Below are positions 35,819 to 44,214 of a DNA stretch of 64,000 bases, in pieces (positions within the stretch are counted from its first letter, which is position 1; each line of letters opens with the position of its first letter). Origin of the DNA: Methylocapsa acidiphila B2 (lineage in GTDB: Bacteria; Pseudomonadota; Alphaproteobacteria; Rhizobiales; Beijerinckiaceae); contig NZ_KE386496.1 of assembly GCF_000427445.1 (NCBI RefSeq), positions 62,001 to 126,000 of the forward strand, read 5' to 3'. The notes under the pieces were generated by a model. That model was not told the DNA's origin. It worked only from the letters and a program-made list of their open reading frames with translations, and searched no databases. Both the position numbers and the translations under genes were made by a program.

Positions 35819-36970
35819 CTAGATGATCTCATAGGCGCAAACCTCGCGCCGAAATCCCTTGAGCGGCATCGGCGGCAGGGAGCGCGCCTCGAAGAGGCCG
35901 GCTTCCGCAAGTTTCTCGACAGAGTGAAAAACCCGCGCCTCCACCAGGATTCGGCCTGCGCCAGCCTCGTCGCACAGGCGCGAGGCGAGATTGGGGACGC
36001 TGCCGACGGCGGCGTAATCGAAGCGCCGCTCGAATCCGATCCGGCCGAGCGTCGCGTCGCCTTGCGCGATGCCTATGCCGAAACCCAAGTCGTGACCGCG
36101 GGCCTTCCAGATTTCCGCGAGCGCGAACACGCTCTCGCGCATGTCGAGCGCCATGCGGACGGCGCGCTCGGCGTGATCGGGGCAGGGGAGCGGATCATTG
36201 AACAAGGCCATAAGCCCATCGCCGGCGAAACGCTCGAGCGTGCCCTCATAGGCGTCGATATGGCGTCCGAGAGCGCGATGATATTCGTTCAGGATCGTCA
36301 TGACGTCGTCGGGCTTGGCCGTTTCGGCGAAGGCGGTGAAGCCACGGAGGTCGCAGAACAATACGGTGACTTCGCGTCTATGGCTCTCGAGTAGGCGCTC
36401 CCCGCCGCCGCTCGCGGCGACGAGATCGGCGATCTGCGGCGACAGGAAACGCTTGAGCCGGCTGATCCTTTCGATCTCCGCGACCTGCTCCGCGACCCGC
36501 GCCTCGAGCGTTTCCTTCCATGCCGCGAGCTCCTTGGTCTGCGCGGCGAGGGTCTCGGCTTGGTCCTGGACAATGTCGTGCAGCGCCTTGATCCGCAGCA
36601 TGGCCCGCACCCGCGCCACGAGCGCCGCCTGGTCGAAGGGCTTTGTCAGATAGTCGTCGGCGCCGGCGTCGAGCCCCGCGATGACCTCCGTTCTATCTGC
36701 TTTGGCGGTAAGAAGGATCACCGGGATGAAGCCGAGGCTTTCGTCCCGCTTCAAGGCTTGCAGGACCGATATGCCGTCGAGCTTCGGCATCATCACGTCG
36801 AGCAGGATGAGATCAGGCTTGAGCGCGCGCGCCGCCGCGAGCCCTTCCTCCCCGTCGGATGCGGCGGCGATCTCATAGCCGTGCGCGCGCAGCCGCATCG
36901 AGACGATCTCGAGATTTTCCGGCACGTCGTCGACGGCGAGGATCAGGGGCGGGCTTCGCAAGGGGTTCAC
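35819..36970 (-). CDS. response regulator with class III adenylate/guanylate cyclase output
   Basis: 383 residues. Receiver domain 1-125 ('LILAVDDVPENLEI', phospho-Asp in 'LILLDVMMPKLDG', Lys in 'YLTKPF'). Coiled linker 130-180. Cyclase domain 195-370 with metal-binding Asp in 'VTVLFCDLRGFTAF' and 'RFAGDGLMALFND', and 'GSVPNLASRLCDEAG' with the Asn/Arg catalytic pair. All expected catalytic residues are present, so it probably makes a cyclic nucleotide under control of the kinase encoded 52 bases upstream. GTG start with AAAGGAAA. Confidence 0.92.
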   Translation of the reverse strand: MNPLRSPPLILAVDDVPENLEIVSMRLRAHGYEIAAASDGEEGLAAARALKPDLILLDVMMPKLDGISVLQALKRDESLGFIPVILLTAKADRTEVIAGLDAGADDYLTKPFDQAALVARVRAMLRIKALHDIVQDQAETLAAQTKELAAWKETLEARVAEQVAEIERISRLKRFLSPQIADLVAASGGGERLLESHRREVTVLFCDLRGFTAFAETAKPDDVMTILNEYHRALGRHIDAYEGTLERFAGDGLMALFNDPLPCPDHAERAVRMALDMRESVFALAEIWKARGHDLGFGIGIAQGDATLGRIGFERRFDYAAVGSVPNLASRLCDEAGAGRILVEARVFHSVEKLAEAGLFEARSLPPMPLKGFRREVCAYEII

Positions 36971-37022
36971 ATTTCCTTTGAAAGCGAGATTCAGACATTC
37001 GCGCCCGACGCGGCGGCGGACG

Positions 37023-39404
37023 TTAAGGCGGCGCTTTTTGTGTCTCGACCCGAATTGGCAAGGCGATCATAAAGGTCGATCCGACGCCGACCGTCGAGAA
37101 AACCTTGATCGCGCCGCCGTGCATCTCGACAAAGCGCTTGCTGATCGAGAGGCCGAGCCCGACGCCGCCGCGCCGCCTCGTGCTCGCATTGTCGCCCTGA
37201 TGAAAAGCGTCGAAAATACGCGCCTGCTCTTCGAGCGATATGCCGACTCCCGTGTCCTCGACGGCCAGCTCGAAATATTCACCCCTTGCGTGCGCCCTGA
37301 TCGTCACGCCGCCCGCCTCCGTGAATTTGATCGCATTGCTCACGAGATTCAGCAAGACCTGCGTCAAGCGTCTTTCGTCGCCGCGCCCGACGGGAAGGAC
37401 CTCGTCGATGTCCGCCGTTATGGAAAGTCCTTTGGCGCGGGCGAGCGAATAGGCCGTGGCCGCAACCTGCTCGACAAGATTGCGCATCGAATAGTCGCCG
37501 AGGTCGAGGGAAAGCTCGCCGGCTTCGAGCTTAGCGAGATCGAGCACGTCGTCGATGAGGCCGAGAAGATGGGCGCCATTGGCGCTCACGCTGTCGAGCG
37601 CGCGCGTCGCGCCTTCCGGTAGCGCGCCATAAAGACCGTCGCGCAGCAACTCGGCATAGCCGAGGATAGCGCTGAGCGGGGTTCGCAATTCATGGCTCAT
37701 GTTGGCGAAGAAGCGCGACTGATGCTCATTCGCCAAGGCGAGCTTGCGGCTGGTGTCTTCGGCTGCGTGATAGAGCCGCGCATTATGCATCGCGAGCACC
37801 GACTGGTGCGCGAAGGTCTGGATCAGCCCGATCTTTTCCGCGGCGAAGCGGCCGGGGGTCCGGCTTTGAATGAGGAGCGCGCCGAGCGCCCCTTCGCTTC
37901 CGGTCAACGGAACGATTAGCGCTGATCGAAAGCCGGCGGCGAGCGCCGCGGTCTGCGATGGAAAACCCGGCGCTTCGCTGATTTCGAGGATTTGCACGGC
38001 CTCGCCGCCCCTCGCCGCCGCGCCGAGCAGACCGTCAATTCGGCTCACGCCGGTTTCGTCGCGCAATGTGGCGACGAAAGAGGGCTCGAACCCATGCGCC
38101 TCGGCCAGACGGAAGGTCCCGCCTTCCTGGTCGAAACTATAGATCGCGCCGCCATCGGCTTCGGTCAACTCGACCGCTCGCGTCAGGATCGTCGCGAGCA
38201 ATTCCTTGAGCTCGAGCGAGGACGCCAGAGCAAGGCCGATTTCCTCTAGCGCCTTCAATTCGCGCACCGACTGGGCGAGATCGCGGGTCCGTTCCTCCAC
38301 CTTTTGCTCGATTCTGGCGTAATTCGCCCGTAGCTCGCGCGCCATGTCATTGAACTCGTCCGCCAAGGTCTCGATTTCGTCGCCGGTGCGAACGATGATC
38401 TCCTGGCTGAAGTCGCCAGCGGCGAGCCGCGCGGCTCCGGCTTGAAGAGCCTTGATCGGAACCGTCATTCGCCGCGCGAGCAGCATGGCCGCGCCGGCGC
38501 AGAGCACGAGGCCGAGCGTGTAGAGCCAGCTGAGGCGGACGAGAAGATCGTAAACCGGCCCGTAAGCCGCGGCCAATGGCTGCTCGACGAACAGAAGCCA
38601 GTTCATCCGCGCGTTCTTGGCCGCGGCGGCGAGGACCGCGTCCTGGTCGAGGTTGAATCCGACGTCGATGGCAGCGTCGGAAGTCACGAGCGCCGCAACT
38701 TGGGGTAGCGCCGACATGTTCGTTTCGAGCGGCTTGAGGCTCGGATCCGTATGGGCGATGAGCTTGCCGTCCGTGGCCGTGATATAGGCCGAGACGTTAT
38801 GGTCCGATTGGACGCCATTCAGGACATCCGTGAGGAAAGCGAGCTCGATTTCGGCGACGACGACTCCAGCGTCCTCGCCGGCGCTCGCCATCGACATTTG
38901 CAAGCGCGTGCCTGTCTGCGAAGCAATGACGGGGCCGAACCAGGCCACGTCCTTTTGCGCATTGCGGAAAGCGTCCGTCAGGCTCCAATTGTCGCCGCTG
39001 TCGACGACCGCCGTCGTGCGCGAGACGCTGAGGATCTCCAGACCGGCGCCATCGATCTGGACGATCCTGGCGATCGCCGGATTGATCTCTAGAAGCAGCG
39101 CGTAATCCGCGCGGCGGCGCTCGCGGCTCTCGTCCCCGGCGCGCGCCGCCCAGCCGATCTGCCGCTCGAGCTCCAGCACAAAATGCTCAATGCGCCGCGC
39201 CGCCGCTTCGGCCTTATCGCCTTGTGATTGAAGCATCGTGGTCTTGGCATTGCGGTAGGTGACCCATGCGTCGATAGCGCCGCTGATCGTCAAAACGAAG
39301 AGGACCAGCCCCACAAAAGCGAAAGCGTATTTGCCGAATAGGCTTCCGCGCGGCCGCTCGTCGATCTGCAGCTCCACCGGTTCGCCTTCGTTGCGTTGCG
39401 CCAT
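37023..39404 (-). CDS. membrane sensor histidine kinase with dCache-like, HAMP and GAF domains
   Basis: About 793 residues from ATG 39404; the frame is open to a TTG at 39443. TM1 near 25-47, a periplasmic Cache-like sensor (about 50-285), TM2 near 290-312, HAMP ('RRMTVPIKALQAGAARLAAGDF'), coiled coil, GAF (about 400-545), HisKA with the phospho-His in 'FFANMSHELRTPLSAILGY' and HATPase motifs 'NLVSNAIKF', 'DTGVGIS', 'GVGLGLSI'. It should phosphorylate the cyclase response regulator downstream. The ligand is unknown. Confidence 0.9.
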   Translation of the reverse strand: MAQRNEGEPVELQIDERPRGSLFGKYAFAFVGLVLFVLTISGAIDAWVTYRNAKTTMLQSQGDKAEAAARRIEHFVLELERQIGWAARAGDESRERRRADYALLLEINPAIARIVQIDGAGLEILSVSRTTAVVDSGDNWSLTDAFRNAQKDVAWFGPVIASQTGTRLQMSMASAGEDAGVVVAEIELAFLTDVLNGVQSDHNVSAYITATDGKLIAHTDPSLKPLETNMSALPQVAALVTSDAAIDVGFNLDQDAVLAAAAKNARMNWLLFVEQPLAAAYGPVYDLLVRLSWLYTLGLVLCAGAAMLLARRMTVPIKALQAGAARLAAGDFSQEIIVRTGDEIETLADEFNDMARELRANYARIEQKVEERTRDLAQSVRELKALEEIGLALASSLELKELLATILTRAVELTEADGGAIYSFDQEGGTFRLAEAHGFEPSFVATLRDETGVSRIDGLLGAAARGGEAVQILEISEAPGFPSQTAALAAGFRSALIVPLTGSEGALGALLIQSRTPGRFAAEKIGLIQTFAHQSVLAMHNARLYHAAEDTSRKLALANEHQSRFFANMSHELRTPLSAILGYAELLRDGLYGALPEGATRALDSVSANGAHLLGLIDDVLDLAKLEAGELSLDLGDYSMRNLVEQVAATAYSLARAKGLSITADIDEVLPVGRGDERRLTQVLLNLVSNAIKFTEAGGVTIRAHARGEYFELAVEDTGVGISLEEQARIFDAFHQGDNASTRRRGGVGLGLSISKRFVEMHGGAIKVFSTVGVGSTFMIALPIRVETQKAPP

Positions 39405-39422
39405 CGCTGCTAAATCACGATG

Positions 39423-39467
39423 TATTTGGATGGAGATATCCAAATAAATGAAACGCGATCGCGTTTC
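39423..39467. promoter_or_regulatory. inverted repeat and palindrome upstream of the sensor kinase
   Basis: Perfect 9-bp repeat TATTTGGAT (39423-39431) / ATCCAAATA (39438-39446) with a 6-base spacer, then the perfect 18-base palindrome GAAACGCGATCGCGTTTC (39450-39467). The first overlaps the alternative TTG start and could be an operator or a leader hairpin. The second is followed by 'GGACTTTCCGCGAAAAACCGG', a motif I recall from dispersed repeats in Rhizobiales, so it may belong to a repeat instead. Confidence 0.45.
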
Positions 39468-39637
39468 GAGAGCAGGACTTTCCGCGAAAAACCGGATTCC
39501 ACTCTTTCGCCTCCTGCTTGGGCGCCTAGCCCCGACCGGAGCGCCGGACCCCTAGCGAGGCTCGCCCATGGCATTTTGAGCGCGGTGATCCATTTTTCTG
39601 GGAAACCCCCACGCATGATCCAGCGGAGGATGCCCAG

Positions 39638-40357
39638 ATGTATGGCGTTTCGGAAATTGTCGCTCCCGTCAAGACGTTGCGTGCGCTGGAGCTTAAGCGT
39701 GTTTGCGCTGCGGCTATAGCAAGCTTGGCGTGGTTCGCCTTGGTGGTCCAGGTCTATTTCGACATCAGTGATGCTCTCGCCAACAACCTGTCGGTCACGA
39801 ACGGGCTTGTGCAATATTTCAGCTTTTTCACGATCCAGACGAATATGTTGATCGCGTTGATTCTGACAGTCTCCTTTGCGCGGCCGCAAGCCGAGCCATT
39901 CCTCATGCGGCCGAGCGTCAACTCGGCGCTCGCCAACTATATCGTGATCGTCGGCGTGGTCTATGCGCTTCTTCTGCGCCACCTTTGGGACCCGCAAGGG
40001 CTGCAATTTGTGGCCGATCGGGTGCTGCATGACGCGATTCCGGCGCTCTATCCGCTTTATTGGCTCGTGTTTCATCCGAAGGGACGGCTGCGCTGGATCG
40101 ATCCGGTCATTTGGCTGATCTATCCAATTGTCTATTTCGCTTATATCCTTCTGCGCGGCGCGGTATTCGGCATTTACCCCTATCCGTTTGTCGACGTCAT
40201 CAGGCTCGGCTATTCCGGGGTCGCCATCAACGCGATGTTTTTCCTGGCGGCGTTTTTCGCTCTGGGCGTGTTCTTCGCCGGGGTCGATCGCGCCTTGGCC
40301 GGGCGCGAAAGAAGGCTGCTGGCCGGCTTGGCAGAGCCGCCGAACTCTGACAAATAG
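39638..40357 (+). CDS. Pr6Pr family integral membrane protein
   Basis: 239 residues with six hydrophobic segments. 'LVQYFSFFTIQTNMLIALIL', 'LLRHLWDPQGLQFVADRVLHDAIPALYPLYWLVF' and 'YPYPFVDVIRLGYSGVAINAM' are the Pr6Pr (FAR-17a/AIG1-like) signatures, including a conserved His and Asn. Eukaryotic relatives hydrolyse fatty-acid esters of hydroxy fatty acids; the bacterial role is unknown. GGAGGATG precedes the ATG. It stands alone. Confidence 0.85.
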   Translation: MYGVSEIVAPVKTLRALELKRVCAAAIASLAWFALVVQVYFDISDALANNLSVTNGLVQYFSFFTIQTNMLIALILTVSFARPQAEPFLMRPSVNSALANYIVIVGVVYALLLRHLWDPQGLQFVADRVLHDAIPALYPLYWLVFHPKGRLRWIDPVIWLIYPIVYFAYILLRGAVFGIYPYPFVDVIRLGYSGVAINAMFFLAAFFALGVFFAGVDRALAGRERRLLAGLAEPPNSDK

Positions 40358-40679
40358 TCTTCCGATCACTCCCGTCGAAGCTCGAAGGAGGGCGCATGGC
40401 CGTCTCTGAGACCGATCCCACGACCCGAAACGTAGAGAGAGCTTTCTCAATCAATTGATCGATTTTTTCGATCAATACATGCTCCACGCCTCCGAGCCGG
40501 CGCGTGATTGCCTAGCCTCGCGACAGCTCCCGCCGAGGCCGGCCCATCCTCCAAGGGGCGGCCCACACGAGGCGCTTCGAGGCCCGCCGGCGCCGCCGAG
40601 CGATTCGACCGCCCAGGAAGGCGTTTCGCAGCCTTTTAAGTCCCTCCGGCAAATTCCGCCCTAACCCAACGAGACCGTC
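40358..40679. other. 322-base gap upstream of mtdA
   Basis: It holds truncated repeat copy E (40454-40488) and then GC-rich sequence up to the mtdA start. The mtdA-fchA promoter must lie here; no convincing boxes were found. No ORF is supported. Confidence 0.4.
40454..40488. repeat. dispersed hairpin repeat, copy E (truncated)
   Basis: Perfect 9-bp stem ATTGATCGA (40454-40462) / TCGATCAAT (40468-40476) with a T5 loop, followed by ACATGCTCC. The second hairpin of the full repeat is missing. Similar to the first half of copy D (GATCGAC...TTTTTCGATC...ACATGCT). Confidence 0.6.
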
Positions 40680-41540
40680 ATGACAAAAAAACTTCTCTTC
40701 CTGTTGGATACCGATCCGGCGCCGAGCGTCTTCGATACGGTCGTCGGCTATGACGGCGGCGCCGATCACGTCATAGGTTATGGCGGCGTGACGCTCGAAA
40801 ACGTCGGCGCGCTCGTCGACGGCGCGATCTACACGCGCGGCCCCAAGGAAAAGCAATTCACCGCGATCTTTGTGGGCGGCGGCAATATCGTGGCGGGCGA
40901 GGCGGTTTTCGAGGCGGTGAAGAAACGCTTCTTCTCGAATTTTCGCGTGTCTGTGATGCTGGACAGCAATGGCTCCAACACCACCGCGGCGGCCGGCGTC
41001 GCGCTGCTGGCGAAAGCCAAGCCGCTCGCCGGCAAGAAGGCCGTGGTGCTCGCAGGCACGGGTCCTGTCGGCATGCGCGCGGCGGCCATGCTGCATATCG
41101 AAGGCGCCGAGGTCGCCATCACCTCGCGTTCGAAGCAAAGCGCGGAAGCGGCCAGCAAGGCGATCAATGACCGCTTCGGCTTCACGCCGGCGGCGATCGG
41201 CGCCGCCGACAACGCCGCCCGAGCAGCCGCCGTCAAGGGCGCGCACATTGTGTTCGCCGCGGGAGGCATTGGCGTGCCTTTGCTCGACGAAAAGGATTGG
41301 CAAGACGATCCCACGATCGAGATGCTCGCCGATTGCAACGCCCAGCCGCCGGTCGGCATCGGCGGGGTCGACCCATTCGACAAGGCCAAGGAGCGCCATG
41401 GCAAGATCGTGATCGGCGCGCTGGGGCTCGGCGGCCTCAAGCTGAAGCTGCATCGCGCCTGCGTCGGTCAGCTGTTCGAAAGCTCCGAACAAGTGTTCGA
41501 TGCCGAGAATATTTACGCGCAAGCCAAAGCTCTAGCGTGA
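40680..41540 (+). CDS. mtdA: NADP-dependent methylene-H4MPT/H4F dehydrogenase MtdA
   Basis: 286 residues, full length. 'KKLLFLLDTDPAPSVFDTVVGYDGGADHVIGYGGVT' and the end 'GGLKLKLHRACVGQLFESSEQVFDAE.IY' follow MtdA of Methylobacterium extorquens closely. 'VVLAGTGPVGMRAAAML' is the Rossmann NADP site. The cytoplasmic enzyme oxidises methylene-tetrahydromethanopterin or interconverts methylene- and methenyl-H4F. Its placement directly before fchA, not in an H4MPT cluster, supports MtdA over MtdB and marks the serine-cycle C1-H4F branch. Confidence 0.93.
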   Translation: MTKKLLFLLDTDPAPSVFDTVVGYDGGADHVIGYGGVTLENVGALVDGAIYTRGPKEKQFTAIFVGGGNIVAGEAVFEAVKKRFFSNFRVSVMLDSNGSNTTAAAGVALLAKAKPLAGKKAVVLAGTGPVGMRAAAMLHIEGAEVAITSRSKQSAEAASKAINDRFGFTPAAIGAADNAARAAAVKGAHIVFAAGGIGVPLLDEKDWQDDPTIEMLADCNAQPPVGIGGVDPFDKAKERHGKIVIGALGLGGLKLKLHRACVGQLFESSEQVFDAENIYAQAKALA

Positions 41541-41559
41541 CATCGGGGACGCGACAGTC

Positions 41560-42189
41560 ATGACGAAGAACAGTTCCATCGCGGCCTTTCTCGACGATCT
41601 GGCCAGCGAGCGTCCAACCCCCGGCGGCGGCGGCGCGGCGGCGGTTTGCGGCGCCATAGGCGCGGCGCTCGTTTCCATGGTGGCCAATCTGACCATCGGC
41701 AAGAAAAACTATGAATCGGTCTCGGAGGATCTGGCGGCCGTGAACGCCAAGGCCGAGCATCTGCGCGCGGAACTGACCGGCGCCATCGAAGAGGATGTCG
41801 CAGCGTTCAATTCCGTGATGGGTGCTTATGGGTTGCCGCGCGGGACCGATGAAGAGAAAGCCGCGCGCACCGCCGCCATTCAAGCCGCCTTGAAGGAGGC
41901 GACGCTTGCGCCGCTGCGCGCCGTCAAAGCCTGTTTCGAGGTCATCCGCCTTTCCGCGGCTGCAGCGGAGAAGGGCAATCTCAATGTGATCAGCGACGCG
42001 GGAGTCGCCGTGCTGGCGGCCAACGCCGGGCTGCGCAGCGCGGCTTTGAACGTGTTCATCAACGCCAAGGCGATCAAGGACCGAGAATTCGCCGAAAAGC
42101 AGCTCGCCGAGGTCAATTCGCTCCTCTCGCAGGCGGCCGAGGCGACCGAGACCGTCTACGAAACTGTGCGGGCCAAGATCGGCTCTTGA
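41560..42189 (+). CDS. fchA: methenyltetrahydrofolate cyclohydrolase FchA
   Basis: 209 residues. All-helical FTCD/cyclodeaminase-like fold with 'SIAAFLDDLASERPTPGGGGAAAVCGAIGAALVSMVANLT' at the N-terminus and 'GNLNVISDAGVAVLAANAGLRSAALNVFINA' in the middle. It interconverts methenyl-H4F and formyl-H4F. It starts 19 bases after mtdA on the same strand, the mtdA-fchA order known in serine-cycle methylotrophs. A strong terminator-like hairpin follows. Confidence 0.93.
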   Translation: MTKNSSIAAFLDDLASERPTPGGGGAAAVCGAIGAALVSMVANLTIGKKNYESVSEDLAAVNAKAEHLRAELTGAIEEDVAAFNSVMGAYGLPRGTDEEKAARTAAIQAALKEATLAPLRAVKACFEVIRLSAAAAEKGNLNVISDAGVAVLAANAGLRSAALNVFINAKAIKDREFAEKQLAEVNSLLSQAAEATETVYETVRAKIGS

Positions 42190-42213
42190 GTTCCGAGATC
42201 GGCGCATGAATTT

Positions 42214-42249
42214 GGGGCGCGGCGAAAGCTTCGGCTGCGCCCCTTGCTT
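42214..42249 (+). terminator. terminator of mtdA-fchA
   Basis: GC-rich stem GGGGCGC (42214-42220) / GCGCCCC (42237-42243) with an inner CGAA-AGC-TTCG stem, followed by TTGCTTT. It begins 25 bases after the fchA stop. Confidence 0.7.
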
Positions 42250-42406
42250 TCGATCGCTCGCCGGCGGTTCCAAGTTGGGATCGCCGGATGAAGCTTCGAA
42301 AGAAAAACCTCTTTATCGTTCATTAAGTTTGCTTCGGCCCGAAATATTAACTTCGCCGAAACCTTAACGTCGTCTCCTGAACGCGTTAAGATTCGGGAGC
42401 GGGCCC

Positions 42407-43891
42407 ATGGGCTGGACGGACTGGGACGCGCCATGCTTGGAGCGTTCTCGGGAAGATGACTTCACTCCGGTGCGCGACGCCGTTGCGGCCTGGACGTGGA
42501 AGGTGGTCGTCGCGCCCGCGGCAGGCCTGGTCCTGATTTGCGTTTTTTTCCTTGCGGCGACGCCGCGCTACGAGGCCGAGGCGCAGGTCCTGCTAGCGCC
42601 GTCGGCGAACGTCGGAACCATAGAAGCAGACGCCGATGAGTTCGCCTCTCTCCGGGGCCAGACTCAACTCATCGCCTCGCGCGATCTCGCCCGCCGCGCG
42701 ATCAAGGAGCTCGGAATTGAAGCGAGGCCGGAGTTCGACCCTCTGAACGGGGGGCTAGGTCCGGCCGCCCGCACGCTCATTTTGCTTGGCCTTATTCGTG
42801 ATCCGGCCCGCATGAGCCCGGAAGAGCGCATTCTCAAGTCCTACGAGGATCGATTGAGCGTCAAGGCCGCGGAGGGCGCCGGGCGGCTCACCATCGCTTT
42901 CCAATCGGAAGACCGGGATCTCGCGGCGCGCGCGGCTAACCGGATCGCCGATCTCTTTCTCGAGATGCGTGCCGACGCCGGGTTGAGTGAGACTGACGCT
43001 AGCGTCGTCTCGCGCGCGACGGCGCCGGCCTTGCCGGTTTTTCCGGGCTACGCGATTCTGCTCGTGTTCGGAGCGGCGGCGACTCTTTTCACGGGCCTCG
43101 CCGCATGGGCGTCGAACGCGTTTTTGCGCGTGCTTCCGGCAAGCGGCATTGGCGAGGAACCCTTGCAGCCGCCGCGCGCCCTGGGTCAGGCGCCGGTTTT
43201 CGCCCGTTTCGCCGAAACCGCCCATGAAGCGCAGGAGCCGCCGAAAAGCGAGCTGGTCAGCCGCGCGAAGACGGATAATGCGCAGGCCATGAGCGAGGTC
43301 GTCGCACGGATCGCCGCCGGCTCGAATGCGTCCAGAGGCGCGCGCATCCTCTTCACGAGCCTTGCGGCGGCTGTGACTGCCCCTCAGGCGATGCAGGCGC
43401 TAGCGGGCCAGTTTGGGCGCGAGGGTAGATCGATCGTGATCTTGCTCGACGCGCGGAGCGGCGGCGTTTGGAGCGGTCGGCGAGAGGGCTCGGAAAGATC
43501 CGGATCGGTTGAGGCGCCGCGCCTTGGCGATCTCCTGGCGGGCAGGGCCTCCTTCGCCGAAGTGATTCGCCGCGACCCTGGCTCCCGGCTCCATTTCGTC
43601 GCGGCGGGACCGGAGGAAGCGATTGATCTTCGAGAATTCAGCAGCGTTCTCGATGCATTGTCCCGGACCTATGATTACATTCTCTTGGCTGCGCCTCCGG
43701 TCGACGAAGAGCCTTTGGCGCAGGAACTTGCCGCCGAGGTCGATTTCGTCGTGCTTGCGGCGCCTCCGCCCCCCGAAGAAAGCGCGGCGATCGCGGCCAA
43801 GGCCCATATGCTCGCCGGCGGCGCGCAGGAAGTCCTGATTATCGGCGCGTCGGCCGCTTGTCGCCCATGCCTCCGTCAGGACGCTGCCTGA
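42407..43891 (+). CDS. Wzz/Wzc-like chain-length determinant with degenerate kinase domain
   Basis: 494 residues. TM1 at about 32-52, a Wzz-like periplasmic part ('RYEAEAQVLLAPSANVGTIEADADEFASLRGQTQLIASRDLARRAI'), TM2 about 213-236 after a Pro-rich 'APALPVFPGY' motif. The C-terminal BY-kinase-like fold (about 305-480) has lost its Walker A loop: 'RILFTSLAAAVTAPQAMQAL' stands where GEGKS/T is expected, and no Tyr cluster follows. The long periplasmic coiled coil is also mostly missing. It may regulate exopolysaccharide export without kinase activity. No gtf or wza genes adjoin. Confidence 0.75.
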   Translation: MGWTDWDAPCLERSREDDFTPVRDAVAAWTWKVVVAPAAGLVLICVFFLAATPRYEAEAQVLLAPSANVGTIEADADEFASLRGQTQLIASRDLARRAIKELGIEARPEFDPLNGGLGPAARTLILLGLIRDPARMSPEERILKSYEDRLSVKAAEGAGRLTIAFQSEDRDLAARAANRIADLFLEMRADAGLSETDASVVSRATAPALPVFPGYAILLVFGAAATLFTGLAAWASNAFLRVLPASGIGEEPLQPPRALGQAPVFARFAETAHEAQEPPKSELVSRAKTDNAQAMSEVVARIAAGSNASRGARILFTSLAAAVTAPQAMQALAGQFGREGRSIVILLDARSGGVWSGRREGSERSGSVEAPRLGDLLAGRASFAEVIRRDPGSRLHFVAAGPEEAIDLREFSSVLDALSRTYDYILLAAPPVDEEPLAQELAAEVDFVVLAAPPPPEESAAIAAKAHMLAGGAQEVLIIGASAACRPCLRQDAA

Positions 43892-43901
43892 CGCGCCGAC
43901 T

Positions 43902-44111
43902 TCAGTCGTCGGGCCGTTCCATCCATTTGATGAGCGGCATCAAGGGAAAGATCCACGCTAGGCCGAGCGCTGCGAGGATCAATCCTCGAACGACTTCCGG
44001 CATCTCCCGAATGGCGAGGCCCTGGGCCAGGACCATGGCCAAGAGCGCATAAGCGAGAGCAAAGCCAAGGGTGACGGCCGCGCCGATAAGTTTGCGAATC
44101 CGGCGGCGCAT
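43902..44111 (-). CDS. DUF2842 small membrane protein
   Basis: 69 residues, two hydrophobic segments. 'MRRRIRKLIGAAVTLGFALAYALLAMVLAQ' and 'GLAWIFPLMPLIKWMERP' are the DUF2842 pattern, an alphaproteobacterial family commonly found next to heme A synthase. GGGAGAAATT precedes the ATG. Divergent from ctaA here. Function unknown. Confidence 0.85.
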   Translation of the reverse strand: MRRRIRKLIGAAVTLGFALAYALLAMVLAQGLAIREMPEVVRGLILAALGLAWIFPLMPLIKWMERPDD

Positions 44112-44214
44112 AATTTCTCCCGAATGGACTGCGGCGTCCTGGCGATGGACGGGGCCTCTTCAGGGCTTTATGTCGGAGCGACGTTATCGGTCAATATTGT
44201 AAAGGGCTCGGCGC

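Noticed and set aside
40680-41540. Assignment as MtdB, the H4MPT-specific paralogue
   Set aside because: N- and C-terminal sequences follow MtdA and the gene directly precedes fchA, the known MtdA arrangement.
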